Shown: piece by piece, positions 8,528 to 15,770 of the stretch
Numbering within the stretch: the stretch's first letter is position 1
Layout of the letters: each line of letters begins with the position of its first letter
Assembly: GCA_964549495.1 (NCBI GenBank)
Contig: CAZJWJ010000082.1
Span: forward strand, 1-24,263
Direction: 5' to 3'
DNA from: JACKBJ01 sp964549495
GTDB taxonomy: Bacteria; Chloroflexota; Anaerolineae; Epilineales; Epilineaceae
Length of the DNA stretch: 24,263 nucleotides
Position numbers and translations under genes: made by a program
The notes under the pieces: generated by a model
Databases searched by the model: none
What the model was told of the DNA's origin: nothing
What the model saw: the letters and a program-made list of their open reading frames with translations, nothing else

Positions 8528-8711
8528 AGCTGCTCCGGACAGATCCCGGAACAAGCAAGGCTATGGTACTGCCGAATTCCAAACGCGGCAATGCCCACTA
8601 GCTAATGACATGGGACATTTCGGAGCGGCCCTGGTTTTATCCGCTTCCGTCGTGACGGACCGAACACGTCGGTTCGCCCCCGCCGGGATTGTGACCAAGG
8701 AGTCACCGCCC

Positions 8712-9476
8712 ATGTCTAGCTTACGAAGATCCCTAGCTGTCACCGCGCTTACTCTCATCGCGTTCTTGGTTGCTCTGGTCGCCGCGATGTCTGCGCCGTT
8801 ACAAGAGGCTGAGGCTGGCAATCTGTGTGGTGTCGCGACGGATTGCGAGAACACAACCAGAGGGCTTTCCTCGATGACGGTTCGCCACGAAGAGGTGACT
8901 GGGGCCGGAAACAACAAGGTCCAGATCACAGGTTCCGATGCCTGGAACATCGAAGTGAAGTACTTGTCGGCCGATGACGATAACAGCCCTCTGTGTTCGT
9001 GCGACGAGCCGGAAGGACATACGGACTACCCCTTCAACGTTACGGCAACGGTGGCCTGGAACTCGGTAGTCGGGGGCTGGACAGCAACCTGCACGGCGGG
9101 ATGTGACCCCGCGAATGGGCCTGTCTACAGTGTGACGGCCTGCAGTCTGTCATCCAGCATCTGCTCGAGAGGAGCGGGGATGGCTACGGTGTTCCAATCA
9201 CACGCTTACAAGTTGGTGGTCGAGGCTGATCTCGTAGTCAGCGACCCGTGCCCGGGTGGAACCGGCAACCACTTCCTCTACAACGTGAAATACGTAGCGA
9301 CACCTTCGAACGGAGTTGTTCTCACCATGGGGGACTGCCTCGTTGGCGCGACGATAAAGACCCCCATCTACGCCACCTACACCAACAACGATGGCGGCGC
9401 CTTCGAGTGCGTGCCGAACGCCGGAACCAATTGTGCGGCCGCCGCCGGACCAGAGATCCTGCTATCATACCAGTAG
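8712..9476 (+). CDS. Cys-rich secreted protein of unknown function
   Basis: A 254-residue exported protein. Residues 1 to about 36 form a classical signal peptide: basic SLRRS, a hydrophobic core (LTLIAFLVALVAAM) and small residues before AEAGN. The mature part has twelve cysteines, an even number that suggests up to six disulfides, and beta-rich sequence with many Thr/Asn/Gly. CSCDEPEG and CTAGCDP are the densest Cys clusters. No catalytic motif or known domain is recognised. The ATG at 8712 is preceded by AAGGAG (8697-8702) with a 9-nt gap, which decides it over an upstream in-frame ATG at 8610. Codon use is much less GC-biased than in the window's core genes. A strong hairpin follows the stop, and the vWA gene is 143 nt downstream in the same direction. 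Confidence 0.72.
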   Translation: MSSLRRSLAVTALTLIAFLVALVAAMSAPLQEAEAGNLCGVATDCENTTRGLSSMTVRHEEVTGAGNNKVQITGSDAWNIEVKYLSADDDNSPLCSCDEPEGHTDYPFNVTATVAWNSVVGGWTATCTAGCDPANGPVYSVTACSLSSSICSRGAGMATVFQSHAYKLVVEADLVVSDPCPGGTGNHFLYNVKYVATPSNGVVLTMGDCLVGATIKTPIYATYTNNDGGAFECVPNAGTNCAAAAGPEILLSYQ

Positions 9477-9518
9477 GATTCCAAGACAACAGCGCCTGAC
9501 TAGAGGTGCTGCGAGGGA

Positions 9519-9552
9519 GACAGGCTGCGCGTCTCAAGGCGCGCAGCCTGTC
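9519..9552 (+). terminator. Perfect 13-bp hairpin after the Cys-rich gene
   Basis: GACAGGCTGCGCG (9519-9531) and its exact reverse complement (9540-9552) flank an 8-nt loop, 42 nt after the stop at 9476. There is no T-run, so it is an intrinsic terminator of the GC-rich type or a processing/stability hairpin between the two secreted-protein genes. Confidence 0.5.
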
Positions 9553-9619
9553 GACCACAAACTTCCAGACTGGAAGACGGTGCAATCACCATCATCATGA
9601 AGTCAGGATTGGTCAGCGC

Positions 9620-11647
9620 ATGACGAGGTGTGGGGCCCGATGCCGACGCAGTCTGTGGGCAACCGCCGTCACGGCAGTTGCAGTGATCGGGTTGTTCGTC
9701 CTTCCTATTGCGGCCGAGATGCATGTGAAACCGGACAGCCTCGTATTCGTGTCGCAAATCAATGCTGATGCATCGGGCCCTGGATGCAACGCGAGCAGTG
9801 TGGTTGACGCCGTATCAAGGGATGTGATTCATCGGGTTCCGCAACGATTCGCGCGTATGTTGAATGGCGGATTTGCGGCGAAGTCCGACCTATCTCTAGT
9901 TCTTGTTACGGGCGGAAAATGGGCATTTCCATCCCCCTCTTATCAGTACCATCTCATTGCACTCCGTCCTATGAACCCGGAACTTGACGAATGGGACAAT
10001 ACGGTGATCACTGGTACACACTTTGCGCCGGGAATTGGCATCGCGATTCTACCAGACGACGACACGTTGGTCGTGGAGACGAATGGCCCAGGCGATGGAA
10101 TTCCAGGGAAGACGTCCGAAACCAATGCCTATCTTCGAAAATACAGACTCTCAGAGATCTCTCCACTTGGATCGATCGGCCCCGAGCACGGTAGAATCCC
10201 GATCAGCCCGACTGTACAGATCCACCTCGATTTGGATGGGAACCTGATACATGTTGTGAGTGGTTCAAGACCACATGGGGTAATGACGATCGATGTTCGG
10301 ACGATGACCGAAACTGCGTCACCAATTGACTTTCCAATCGACATGGGCGACGAGTCCCCGCGCATGGAAGTTCTCAGCACGGTTAGTGGAGATGGTCGGT
10401 ATATCTTTGCCAAAAGAGTCGTGTCCGAGATAAGTTCGCTTAGTGTGGCGGACCTCTTGACACGTCGGTCATGGCTCCTTCCAATGCCAGGCTACCCGTG
10501 CAGCTCGGCCGAGCCGACCCTTTGTGGCGGTATCGCTGTAAGCCACGCCGCGCAGAACCACGGTGTGCTAGCGGTCCGAGGTGATGAGTATGTGTTTACT
10601 TACAAGTTCGATCCACCTTCAACGCTAACCCGGCTGGGCCGGATATATGTCGGGTCAGATCGACGTTTCTGGCGACCGCCTATTGCATGGAGTGGCGACG
10701 GATCGCGAATCATAGCCAGTTACCGAGACTCGCAGATGCAGGAGTTTGCAGTGATTCGGGTCGAGGACGGAGGGAGATCACTGTCGATCGAGGGTCGATT
10801 CTCAGGATGCGCGGGTCGTGATGGTGAGAATGTACCGCACTCGATCTACACATCGAACGTTGGAAGGGTGAAGCTGCCGACTCCAACACCAACGACTTTG
10901 TCAACTTCGACGAGCTCACCGACCGCGACGCCACCGAACACACTGACAGCAACTCCTTCTCTGACCGCGACGACGACACCCTCGCAAACCGCCACACCCA
11001 CCAACTCTCCCTCGCAAACGTCAGAGCCTCCCGCCCCAATCTACCTACCGCTCTCCCTCTGGGAGGTGCCATGCAAGCCGGAACTATCGAAATCCGACAT
11101 CGTTCTCGTTCTCGATCGTTCGTCGAGCATGACCGGCGCAAAGCTTGATGCTGCCAAGGCCGCGGCCACTGCATTCCTCGACGGGATCCGCCTGCCGCAA
11201 GACCATGTCGGCGTTGTGGCATTCCACCAGGAAGCGCAGCTGGTGGCGCCGCTCTCCGGTGATCGAGCACTGCTCGAGATGGCGCTTCGGTCGCTGCAGC
11301 CGGTGTCAGGCACGCGGATCGACCGCGGTCTCGAGATCGCGGTCGGCGAATTGGCCGGCGTCAACGCGAGGGCAGATGCGGATCCGGTGATCGTGCTGCT
11401 CACCGATGGCCGGCAGGACGCCGAGCCGGAACGCGCGCAGGCCATCGCGGCGGATGCCCGTCGGGACGGCGTGGCGGTCTACGCCATCGGGCTCGGGGGC
11501 GATGTCGACGGGCCCTTCCTCGAGCAGATCGCCGGGCGGGAAGATCGTTACGTATCTGCGCCTGGGCCGGAGGAACTCGCGGAGATCTACGCACAGCTCG
11601 CACGGACGATTCCATGTCCGACGAATCGCTACTGGGGCGGACGCTGA
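9620..11647 (+). CDS. Exported vWA-domain protein with Pro/Thr linker and internal IYLPL motif
   Basis: A 675-residue surface protein. Residues ~9-33 are a signal peptide or anchor (basic RCRRS then WATAVTAVAVIGLFVLPIAA). Residues ~35-415 are beta-rich with propeller-like blades such as STVSGDGRYIFAKR and IAWSGDGSRIIASYR. Residues ~420-472 are a Pro/Thr/Ser linker ending in IYLPLSL. A von Willebrand A domain fills the rest: SDIVLVLDRSSSM holds the metal-site DxSxS (Asp499, Ser501, Ser503), with SGTRID and LLTDGRQD as the other metal-site loops. It probably binds ligands or partners at the cell surface. The IYLPL motif, usually at the C-terminus, lies in the middle here. Codon use changes near nt 11040 from relaxed to strongly GC-biased. 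The start is ATG 9620; a GTG at 9506 would put the terminator hairpin inside the gene and is rejected. Confidence 0.78.
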   Translation: MTRCGARCRRSLWATAVTAVAVIGLFVLPIAAEMHVKPDSLVFVSQINADASGPGCNASSVVDAVSRDVIHRVPQRFARMLNGGFAAKSDLSLVLVTGGKWAFPSPSYQYHLIALRPMNPELDEWDNTVITGTHFAPGIGIAILPDDDTLVVETNGPGDGIPGKTSETNAYLRKYRLSEISPLGSIGPEHGRIPISPTVQIHLDLDGNLIHVVSGSRPHGVMTIDVRTMTETASPIDFPIDMGDESPRMEVLSTVSGDGRYIFAKRVVSEISSLSVADLLTRRSWLLPMPGYPCSSAEPTLCGGIAVSHAAQNHGVLAVRGDEYVFTYKFDPPSTLTRLGRIYVGSDRRFWRPPIAWSGDGSRIIASYRDSQMQEFAVIRVEDGGRSLSIEGRFSGCAGRDGENVPHSIYTSNVGRVKLPTPTPTTLSTSTSSPTATPPNTLTATPSLTATTTPSQTATPTNSPSQTSEPPAPIYLPLSLWEVPCKPELSKSDIVLVLDRSSSMTGAKLDAAKAAATAFLDGIRLPQDHVGVVAFHQEAQLVAPLSGDRALLEMALRSLQPVSGTRIDRGLEIAVGELAGVNARADADPVIVLLTDGRQDAEPERAQAIAADARRDGVAVYAIGLGGDVDGPFLEQIAGREDRYVSAPGPEELAEIYAQLARTIPCPTNRYWGGR

Positions 11648-11739
11648 TGGCAACATTGGCAGGGACTCCCTTGGAACTCTGCGAAGAGCTCCAGTCCCCG
11701 TATCGCAACAACCCCGTCCATCACGCGAACCCGGACGCG

Positions 11740-11773
11740 AAAAAGGCACGCGCGCGGAAGTCGCGCGCGCGCC
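11740..11773 (-). terminator. Intrinsic terminator of the PHA operon
   Basis: Read on the minus strand, a 12-bp GC-rich stem with one mismatch (arms 11773-11762 and 11756-11745, 5-nt loop) is followed at once by TTTTT (11744-11740). It lies 45 nt after the reductase stop and ends the leftward PHA transcript. Confidence 0.75.
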
Positions 11774-11818
11774 TCGATCGACGATTCGGATGTCGCTCGG
11801 CCGTCGGCCGAACCCACC

Positions 11819-12703
11819 CTACATCCGCTGGCCGCCGTTGACGTTCACCACCGAGCCGGTGATGAACCCACCCGCCACCGGCGAGAGCAGCATGGCCACC
11901 GGCCAGGCGATCTCGAGGGTCTTGGCGAAGCGGCCCAAGGGGATGCTGGAGGTGATCTTCTCGCGGATGTTGTCCGGGATCACCGCCGTCATGCCCGTCT
12001 CGACGAAGCCGGGGGCCACGACGTTGGCGCGGATGCCCTTGATGGCGCCCTCGCGGGCCAGCGAGCGCGACATGCCGATCAGGCCGGCCTTGGTCACGCT
12101 GTAGTTCACCTGGCCGATGCCGCCCTGCTCGCCGATGATCGAGCCGATGAAGACCACCGAGCCCTCGCCGCGCTCGCGCATCAAGGGCCAGACCGGGCGC
12201 ACCGTGTTGTAGACGCCGGTCAGGTTGACCGAGATGGCCGTGTCCCAGTCGCGGTGGTGGATCTTGTGGAACATGGCGTCGCGGGTGACGCCGGCATTGG
12301 CCACCACGCCGTAGATCGGGCCCAGCTCGCGCTCGACCTTCTCGACCGCCTCCTCCATCTCGCCCGGGTAGGTCACGTCGGCGTGCAGCGACAGGCTGCC
12401 GTGGTGGCTCTTGCGATCGCTGCGATCGGTGTAGGCCACCGAGGCGCCCAGGGCCTCGAGCACCTTGACGATCTCGCGGCCGATGCCGCGGTCGCCGCCG
12501 GTGACCAGGATCACCTTGCCGTCGAGCCCGAGGGCCGTTTTCAAATCGAACTCGGGCTGGCTCTTCTCGCTCATCGTCTGCGTCTCCTCCGTCGTGGCTT
12601 CGGGTGCGGGAGCGGCCGTCTCCGGCATCTCCTCGGTAGCGGGTTCGATCTCATCCGGCTTGGGCTCGGACTTGGGCTTGGACTGGGTCCTAGGAGCGCT
12701 CAT
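11819..12703 (-). CDS. phaB: SDR-family acetoacetyl-CoA reductase (PhaB/FabG-like)
   Basis: NAD(P)H-dependent short-chain dehydrogenase. In the PHA context it should reduce acetoacetyl-CoA to (R)-3-hydroxybutyryl-CoA, the monomer for the synthase. From ATG 12703 (294 residues) the nucleotide loop is TGGDRGIG (68-75), NAG is at 136-138, and the catalytic Ser188 (GSIIG), Tyr201 and Lys205 (YSVTK) are present. GFVETGMT and a closing NVNGGQRM are typical of PhaB/FabG. The first 43 residues are a Pro/Glu/Lys/Thr-rich disordered stretch. ATG 12574 is a serious alternative: it has GGAGGAG 9 nt upstream and would give a standard 251-residue enzyme. ATG 12703 overlaps the phaC end by 14 nt. FabG and PhaB cannot be told apart by motif alone; the synthase neighbour favours PhaB. 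Confidence 0.85.
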   Translation of the reverse strand: MSAPRTQSKPKSEPKPDEIEPATEEMPETAAPAPEATTEETQTMSEKSQPEFDLKTALGLDGKVILVTGGDRGIGREIVKVLEALGASVAYTDRSDRKSHHGSLSLHADVTYPGEMEEAVEKVERELGPIYGVVANAGVTRDAMFHKIHHRDWDTAISVNLTGVYNTVRPVWPLMRERGEGSVVFIGSIIGEQGGIGQVNYSVTKAGLIGMSRSLAREGAIKGIRANVVAPGFVETGMTAVIPDNIREKITSSIPLGRFAKTLEIAWPVAMLLSPVAGGFITGSVVNVNGGQRM

Positions 12704-13784
12704 CGAGCCACCCCGCGATCGCCGGCGGCAGGGCCGCCTGGACCTTGCCGCTGACGTACATGCCGATATGCCCGGTCCGGTAGGACAGGCTGCTGTAGTC
12801 CTCGGTGCCCACGTGCTCGCCCAAGGGCATCGAGCTCTCCGGCGGCACCAAGTGGTCCAGCTCGGCGTAGATGTTGAGCACCGGCATGGTCACGTTCTTC
12901 AAGTCGACGCGCCGGCCGCCCAATTCCACCTCGCCGCGCACCAGCTTGTTGTGCTGGTAGAAGTCGGTCAGGAACTCGCGCCAGGCCTCGCCGGCCTGGT
13001 CCGGGCTGTCGAAGATCCACTTCTCCATGCGCAGGAAGTTGGCCAGCCGGTCCTCGTCGCCCACGATGTCCAGCATGGCCATGTACTTGGCCACGTTCAG
13101 CTGGAAGGGCTTCATCAACACGAAGCCGAAGTTCATGAAGTCGCCCGGGATGTTGCCCAGCGCGTCGGCCATCAGCCCCACGTCCATGTGCCGCGCCCAG
13201 CTGTTGAGCATGCCGCAGGGCGCGCCGGCCTCGTCGACCGGGTGGAAGTCGACCGGCGTGACCATCGTGATCAGGTTGCGCACCCGCTCGGGGTGCAGCG
13301 CCGCGTAGCAGAGGCTGAAGGCTCCCCCCTGGCAGATGCCGAGCAGGTCCACGGCCGGCTGCCCGCTGGCCTTGCAGGTGGCCATCACGCAATCGTGCAG
13401 CAGGCCGTTGATGTAATCGTCCAGGTTCCGCCAGCGGTCGATGCGCTGCGGGTAGCCCCAGTCGATGATGTAGATGTCCAGGCCCAGCTCCAGCAGGCTC
13501 TGGACCAGGGAGCGGCCCGGCTCCAGGTCGACCATGTAGGGCCGGTTGACCAGCGCGTAGCTGATCAGGAGCGGCACCGGCTTGGGCGACTCGACCACCG
13601 GCTCGTAGCGGTAGAGGGTCACGCCCTCGCGGCTGAAGACCTCGGTCTTGGGCGTCTGCCCGAACTGGATCGAGGCGCTGTCGATCTCGGCCAGGGCCTC
13701 GATGCCGCGCAGGACGTCCTGGCCCATCTCGACCAATTCGTCGGTCAGGGCCTGGGGGCTGGTGTCGATCAAGGGACGCATCAT
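12690..13784 (-). CDS. phaC: Class III poly(3-hydroxyalkanoate) synthase subunit PhaC
   Basis: Catalytic subunit that polymerises (R)-3-hydroxyacyl-CoA into PHA on the granule surface. At 364 residues it has class III length (about 355), not the ~590 of class I. The lipase-like box is GICQGG with nucleophile Cys151. Asp310 (IYAELDHLVPP) and His339 (RTGHIGMYVS) complete the triad, close to the C149/D302/H331 of the Allochromatium vinosum enzyme. Other family blocks are YIIDWGYPQRIDR, the TMVTPVDFH strand and a MLNSWARHMDVG segment. Start ATG 13784 overlaps the phaE stop by ATGA and has GGAGGGAGA just upstream, so the two synthase subunits are translationally coupled. The end overlaps the start of the reductase gene if its long form is used. 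Confidence 0.96.
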   Translation of the reverse strand: MMRPLIDTSPQALTDELVEMGQDVLRGIEALAEIDSASIQFGQTPKTEVFSREGVTLYRYEPVVESPKPVPLLISYALVNRPYMVDLEPGRSLVQSLLELGLDIYIIDWGYPQRIDRWRNLDDYINGLLHDCVMATCKASGQPAVDLLGICQGGAFSLCYAALHPERVRNLITMVTPVDFHPVDEAGAPCGMLNSWARHMDVGLMADALGNIPGDFMNFGFVLMKPFQLNVAKYMAMLDIVGDEDRLANFLRMEKWIFDSPDQAGEAWREFLTDFYQHNKLVRGEVELGGRRVDLKNVTMPVLNIYAELDHLVPPESSMPLGEHVGTEDYSSLSYRTGHIGMYVSGKVQAALPPAIAGWLDERS

Positions 13785-14899
13785 GTCGGTTCTCCCTCCA
13801 TCGCTTCGATGCGCTGGTTCAGGCTCCGGACCTGGCGCCGCAACTCGGCGATGGCGCGGTAGGCCTCGTCCAGCTCGCTCTTGCTGGCCAGGTGGCTGCC
13901 GGCCAGGACCGCGTCGGCGATCCGGCGCTCGACCTTGCGGTGGCGCATCATGCTGTTGACCATGGCGCCCTGGGCCGCGGCGTATCGCTCGCCGGCCAGG
14001 GCCTCTTCCATCACGCGATCGGTCTCGGTGGCCCAGAGGCGCGAGAGCTCGCGCAGGGAGTCGACCGGCTCGCCGGCCTCCGCCCGCTGCACCAGCGTCG
14101 CCAAGGCGGCCTGGAAGGCCTCCGACCAGCTCTCGGCCAGGACCACCTGGTATTCGAACTGCGCCTGCATGGCATCGACCCAGCTGTCGAAGCCCTCGAT
14201 CAAGAGCTCCTCGGTCTCGCGGCTGAAGCCGATGCGCGGGCTGGCCGACAAGCCCTCGGCTACCTGATCCCAGGCACTCCAATACATCCGGCCCAGCTCC
14301 CAGAGCTCGTTGCCCTGCGGAGGCGTCATGCCGGCCGCGTGCAGCGGGTCGCGCTGCATCGAGGCCATCCAGGGGCCCAAGCTGCGCTCGAGGCTGCTCA
14401 AGTACTGGCGCCAGAGCTCGGCCGACTTGGCGCCGGTGCCGGCCCAGGCCGTCGGACCCTGGGCCATCTGGGCCACCTGGGCCTGCATCTGCCGGCCGAA
14501 GTCCTCGGCCGCCGCCTGCCAGCTGGCGCCTTGGCCCACCTGACCGGCCATCTGCTGCCAGGCCTCCGACAGCTGGCCGAAGAGCCGGAAGCCCGTCTCC
14601 TGGGCCGCGCGCATCTGTTCGGCCACCGTCCGGGTCTCCGGCGGCGCGCCGGCCATCGTGCCGCGCATGGCTTCCTGGCTCAGGCGCTGCCAGGTCTGGA
14701 GAAAATCGCCCAAGCCGGGCACGCCCGCGCTGGCACTGCTGCCAGCCGGCGCGCGACCTGGACCGCCCTGTCCGGCCTGCGCGCCGAGCATCTCGGCCCA
14801 GCCGCGCATGGCCTGCTCCTGGGCGCGTGCCCAAGCCGACCACATGGCGCCGGCCGCGTCGCCCGCGCCGGCTTCCTCGTCTCGACGCTCTCGAGTCAT
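13781..14899 (-). CDS. phaE: Class III PHA synthase subunit PhaE
   Basis: Non-catalytic partner that forms the PhaEC complex and is needed for full synthase activity. It is 372 residues from ATG 14899, within the usual range. It is rich in Ala, Gln, Glu and Trp and mostly helical. Recognisable parts include MWSAWARAQEQAMRGWAEML near the N-terminus, FLQTWQRLSQEAMRG, the ELWELGRMYWSAWDQ block and a C-terminal helix (SELDEAYRAIAELRRQVRSL) that probably forms a coiled coil. The identity is strengthened by the ATGA overlap with phaC. ATG 14899 has GGGAG upstream; a GTG at 14935 in the same frame falls inside a 32-bp palindrome and is less likely. Confidence 0.9.
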   Translation of the reverse strand: MTRERRDEEAGAGDAAGAMWSAWARAQEQAMRGWAEMLGAQAGQGGPGRAPAGSSASAGVPGLGDFLQTWQRLSQEAMRGTMAGAPPETRTVAEQMRAAQETGFRLFGQLSEAWQQMAGQVGQGASWQAAAEDFGRQMQAQVAQMAQGPTAWAGTGAKSAELWRQYLSSLERSLGPWMASMQRDPLHAAGMTPPQGNELWELGRMYWSAWDQVAEGLSASPRIGFSRETEELLIEGFDSWVDAMQAQFEYQVVLAESWSEAFQAALATLVQRAEAGEPVDSLRELSRLWATETDRVMEEALAGERYAAAQGAMVNSMMRHRKVERRIADAVLAGSHLASKSELDEAYRAIAELRRQVRSLNQRIEAMEGEPT

Positions 14900-14934
14900 C
14901 GCCTTGCTCCCACCCTCTTGTCCTCGAAACGACA

Positions 14935-14966
14935 CGATCGGGGCGTTCCGCGGAACGCCCCGATCG
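14935..14966. repeat. Perfect 32-bp palindrome upstream of phaE
   Basis: Each 16-nt half, CGATCGGGGCGTTCCG, is followed by its exact reverse complement with no spacer (centre 14950/14951). It begins 35 nt before the phaE ATG on the transcribed side. As RNA it would be a very stable hairpin between phasin and synthase; as DNA it could be an operator for a dimeric regulator. Confidence 0.8.
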
Positions 14967-14969
14967 GCG

Positions 14970-15022
14970 GTTCATCGATCTGAATCCAAGCCTCGGCGTG
15001 CATCCGTCGGCCGTTCATCGAT
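14970..15022. repeat. Pair of 10-bp direct repeats GTTCATCGAT
   Basis: Exact copies at 14970-14979 and 15013-15022, start-to-start 43 bp, in the phasin-phaE gap next to the 32-bp palindrome. They are either spaced protein-binding sites or remains of a duplicated element. Two 10-mers in 50 bp can also arise by chance. Confidence 0.4.
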
Positions 15023-15060
15023 ATCTCGGCCCGGGCGGGGCAGCGCCCTGGCCTCCGGCT

Positions 15061-15244
15061 CTAGGGCGCGTTTGCAAAACTCGTTTCGGCTGCGCAGGGG
15101 CCGGCACGCCCGTTGCCTGCGCGGCTGACGCGGCTGGGTGCTCAACGGGGCGCTGCCCCGTCTCCGCGCCCATCCACGCCATCCGCTTGTCACCGAACGT
15201 GCTGGCCCATGCTCGCTCGAAACCGTTTTGCAAACGCGCCCTAG
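15061..15244. mobile_element. Probable 180-bp MITE (Tc1/mariner or IS630-like) between phasin and phaE
   Basis: The 20-bp sequence CTAGGGCGCGTTTGCAAAAC (15061-15080) recurs as its exact reverse complement at 15225-15244. After a one-nt offset the match continues through GTTTCG, giving an imperfect terminal inverted repeat of about 26 nt around a 130-140-bp core with no plausible gene. The outermost bases are CTAG on both sides, so a duplicated TA target, as left by IS630/Tc1-mariner transposases, is possible but cannot be separated from the palindromic repeat end. The insertion sits in the phasin TAG stop codon. Removing the element with one TA leaves AAC-TAG-AGC, so the stop is preserved. 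No transposase is present, so it would be non-autonomous. Confidence 0.6.
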
Positions 15245-15666
15245 TTCTTCTTGCTGGTGCTCTTGGCGGCCGGCTTGCCGGCCATGCCGGTCGCGCGGCC
15301 GACCATCTCGCCCATCTCGGCCATCTGGGCCTGGCCCTTGGCCATCATCTCCTCGGCCGCCTGGCCGAACTCGCGAGCCAGCTCGGTGCTCTGCTCGACA
15401 CCGGTCTGCCACTGCGACTGCCACTCGCGGCTCATGGCCTCCACACGCTCGCGCTCCTTGCCGCTCAGCTCGGTGGCGCGGGCGGCGAAGCTGCTGAAGA
15501 GCTCGGTCGACTGCTGCTGCCAAGCGGTCATCAGCTCGAGGTTCGCGCGGGTCTGCTCGGTCCAGAACTGGGTCCAGGTCTCGCCGGCGCGCTTCATCTC
15601 GTCGACGTTGGCCTGCCACTGCTTCATGTTCTGCTCGAAGATCTGATCGAAGTTCGGGGTCTTCAT
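15241..15666 (-). CDS. Phasin family protein (PHA granule surface protein)
   Basis: A 141-residue amphipathic helical protein expected to coat PHA granules and control their number and size. It starts MKTPNFDQIFEQNMKQWQAN and continues with Gln/Glu/Trp/Phe-rich heptad-like helices. The end is a Lys/Ala/Ser tail (KPAAKSTSKKN) typical of phasins. The size fits the family. AGAGGTG lies 6 nt before ATG 15666; an in-frame ATG at 15708 has no clear ribosome binding site. It lies between the regulator pair and phaEC. The stop codon TAG sits at the edge of the probable MITE. Phasins are usually needed in large excess over synthase, which makes the structured gap downstream notable. Confidence 0.85.
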   Translation of the reverse strand: MKTPNFDQIFEQNMKQWQANVDEMKRAGETWTQFWTEQTRANLELMTAWQQQSTELFSSFAARATELSGKERERVEAMSREWQSQWQTGVEQSTELAREFGQAAEEMMAKGQAQMAEMGEMVGRATGMAGKPAAKSTSKKN

Positions 15667-15770
15667 GGTGTTCACCTCTCTGCTCGGGCGATCGGGCCCG
15701 GCTGGCACCGGCTCGCCCTGCGGCCACCGGTCTGTTCTCGATTGGATGGTACTCAGGATACCGAAGCCAG

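Larger units (their letters stand above)
8070..8711. other. Gene-poor, AT-richer intergenic stretch
   Basis: No convincing gene. A 122-codon frame on the minus strand (8073-8441) has no recognisable motif or ribosome binding site. The stretch is visibly richer in A/T than the flanks (for example ggtaaataattgatc near 8250 and tatagagacttatagatag at 8469-8487). It contains a candidate promoter at 8272-8300 and an inverted repeat at 8488-8527, listed separately. Confidence 0.6.

Noticed and set aside
9506..9619. Longer start (GTG) for the vWA protein giving a His-His-His-His segment
   Set aside because: This stretch contains the 13-bp terminator hairpin of the previous gene, and a proper signal peptide begins after ATG 9620.
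12465..13862. Plus-strand frame opposite phaC
   Set aside because: phaC on the minus strand has a complete catalytic triad; the opposite frame has none.
14900..15240. A small gene in the phasin-phaE gap
   Set aside because: Short open frames there are Arg/Pro/Ala-rich shadows, and the palindrome and inverted-repeat element account for the structure.
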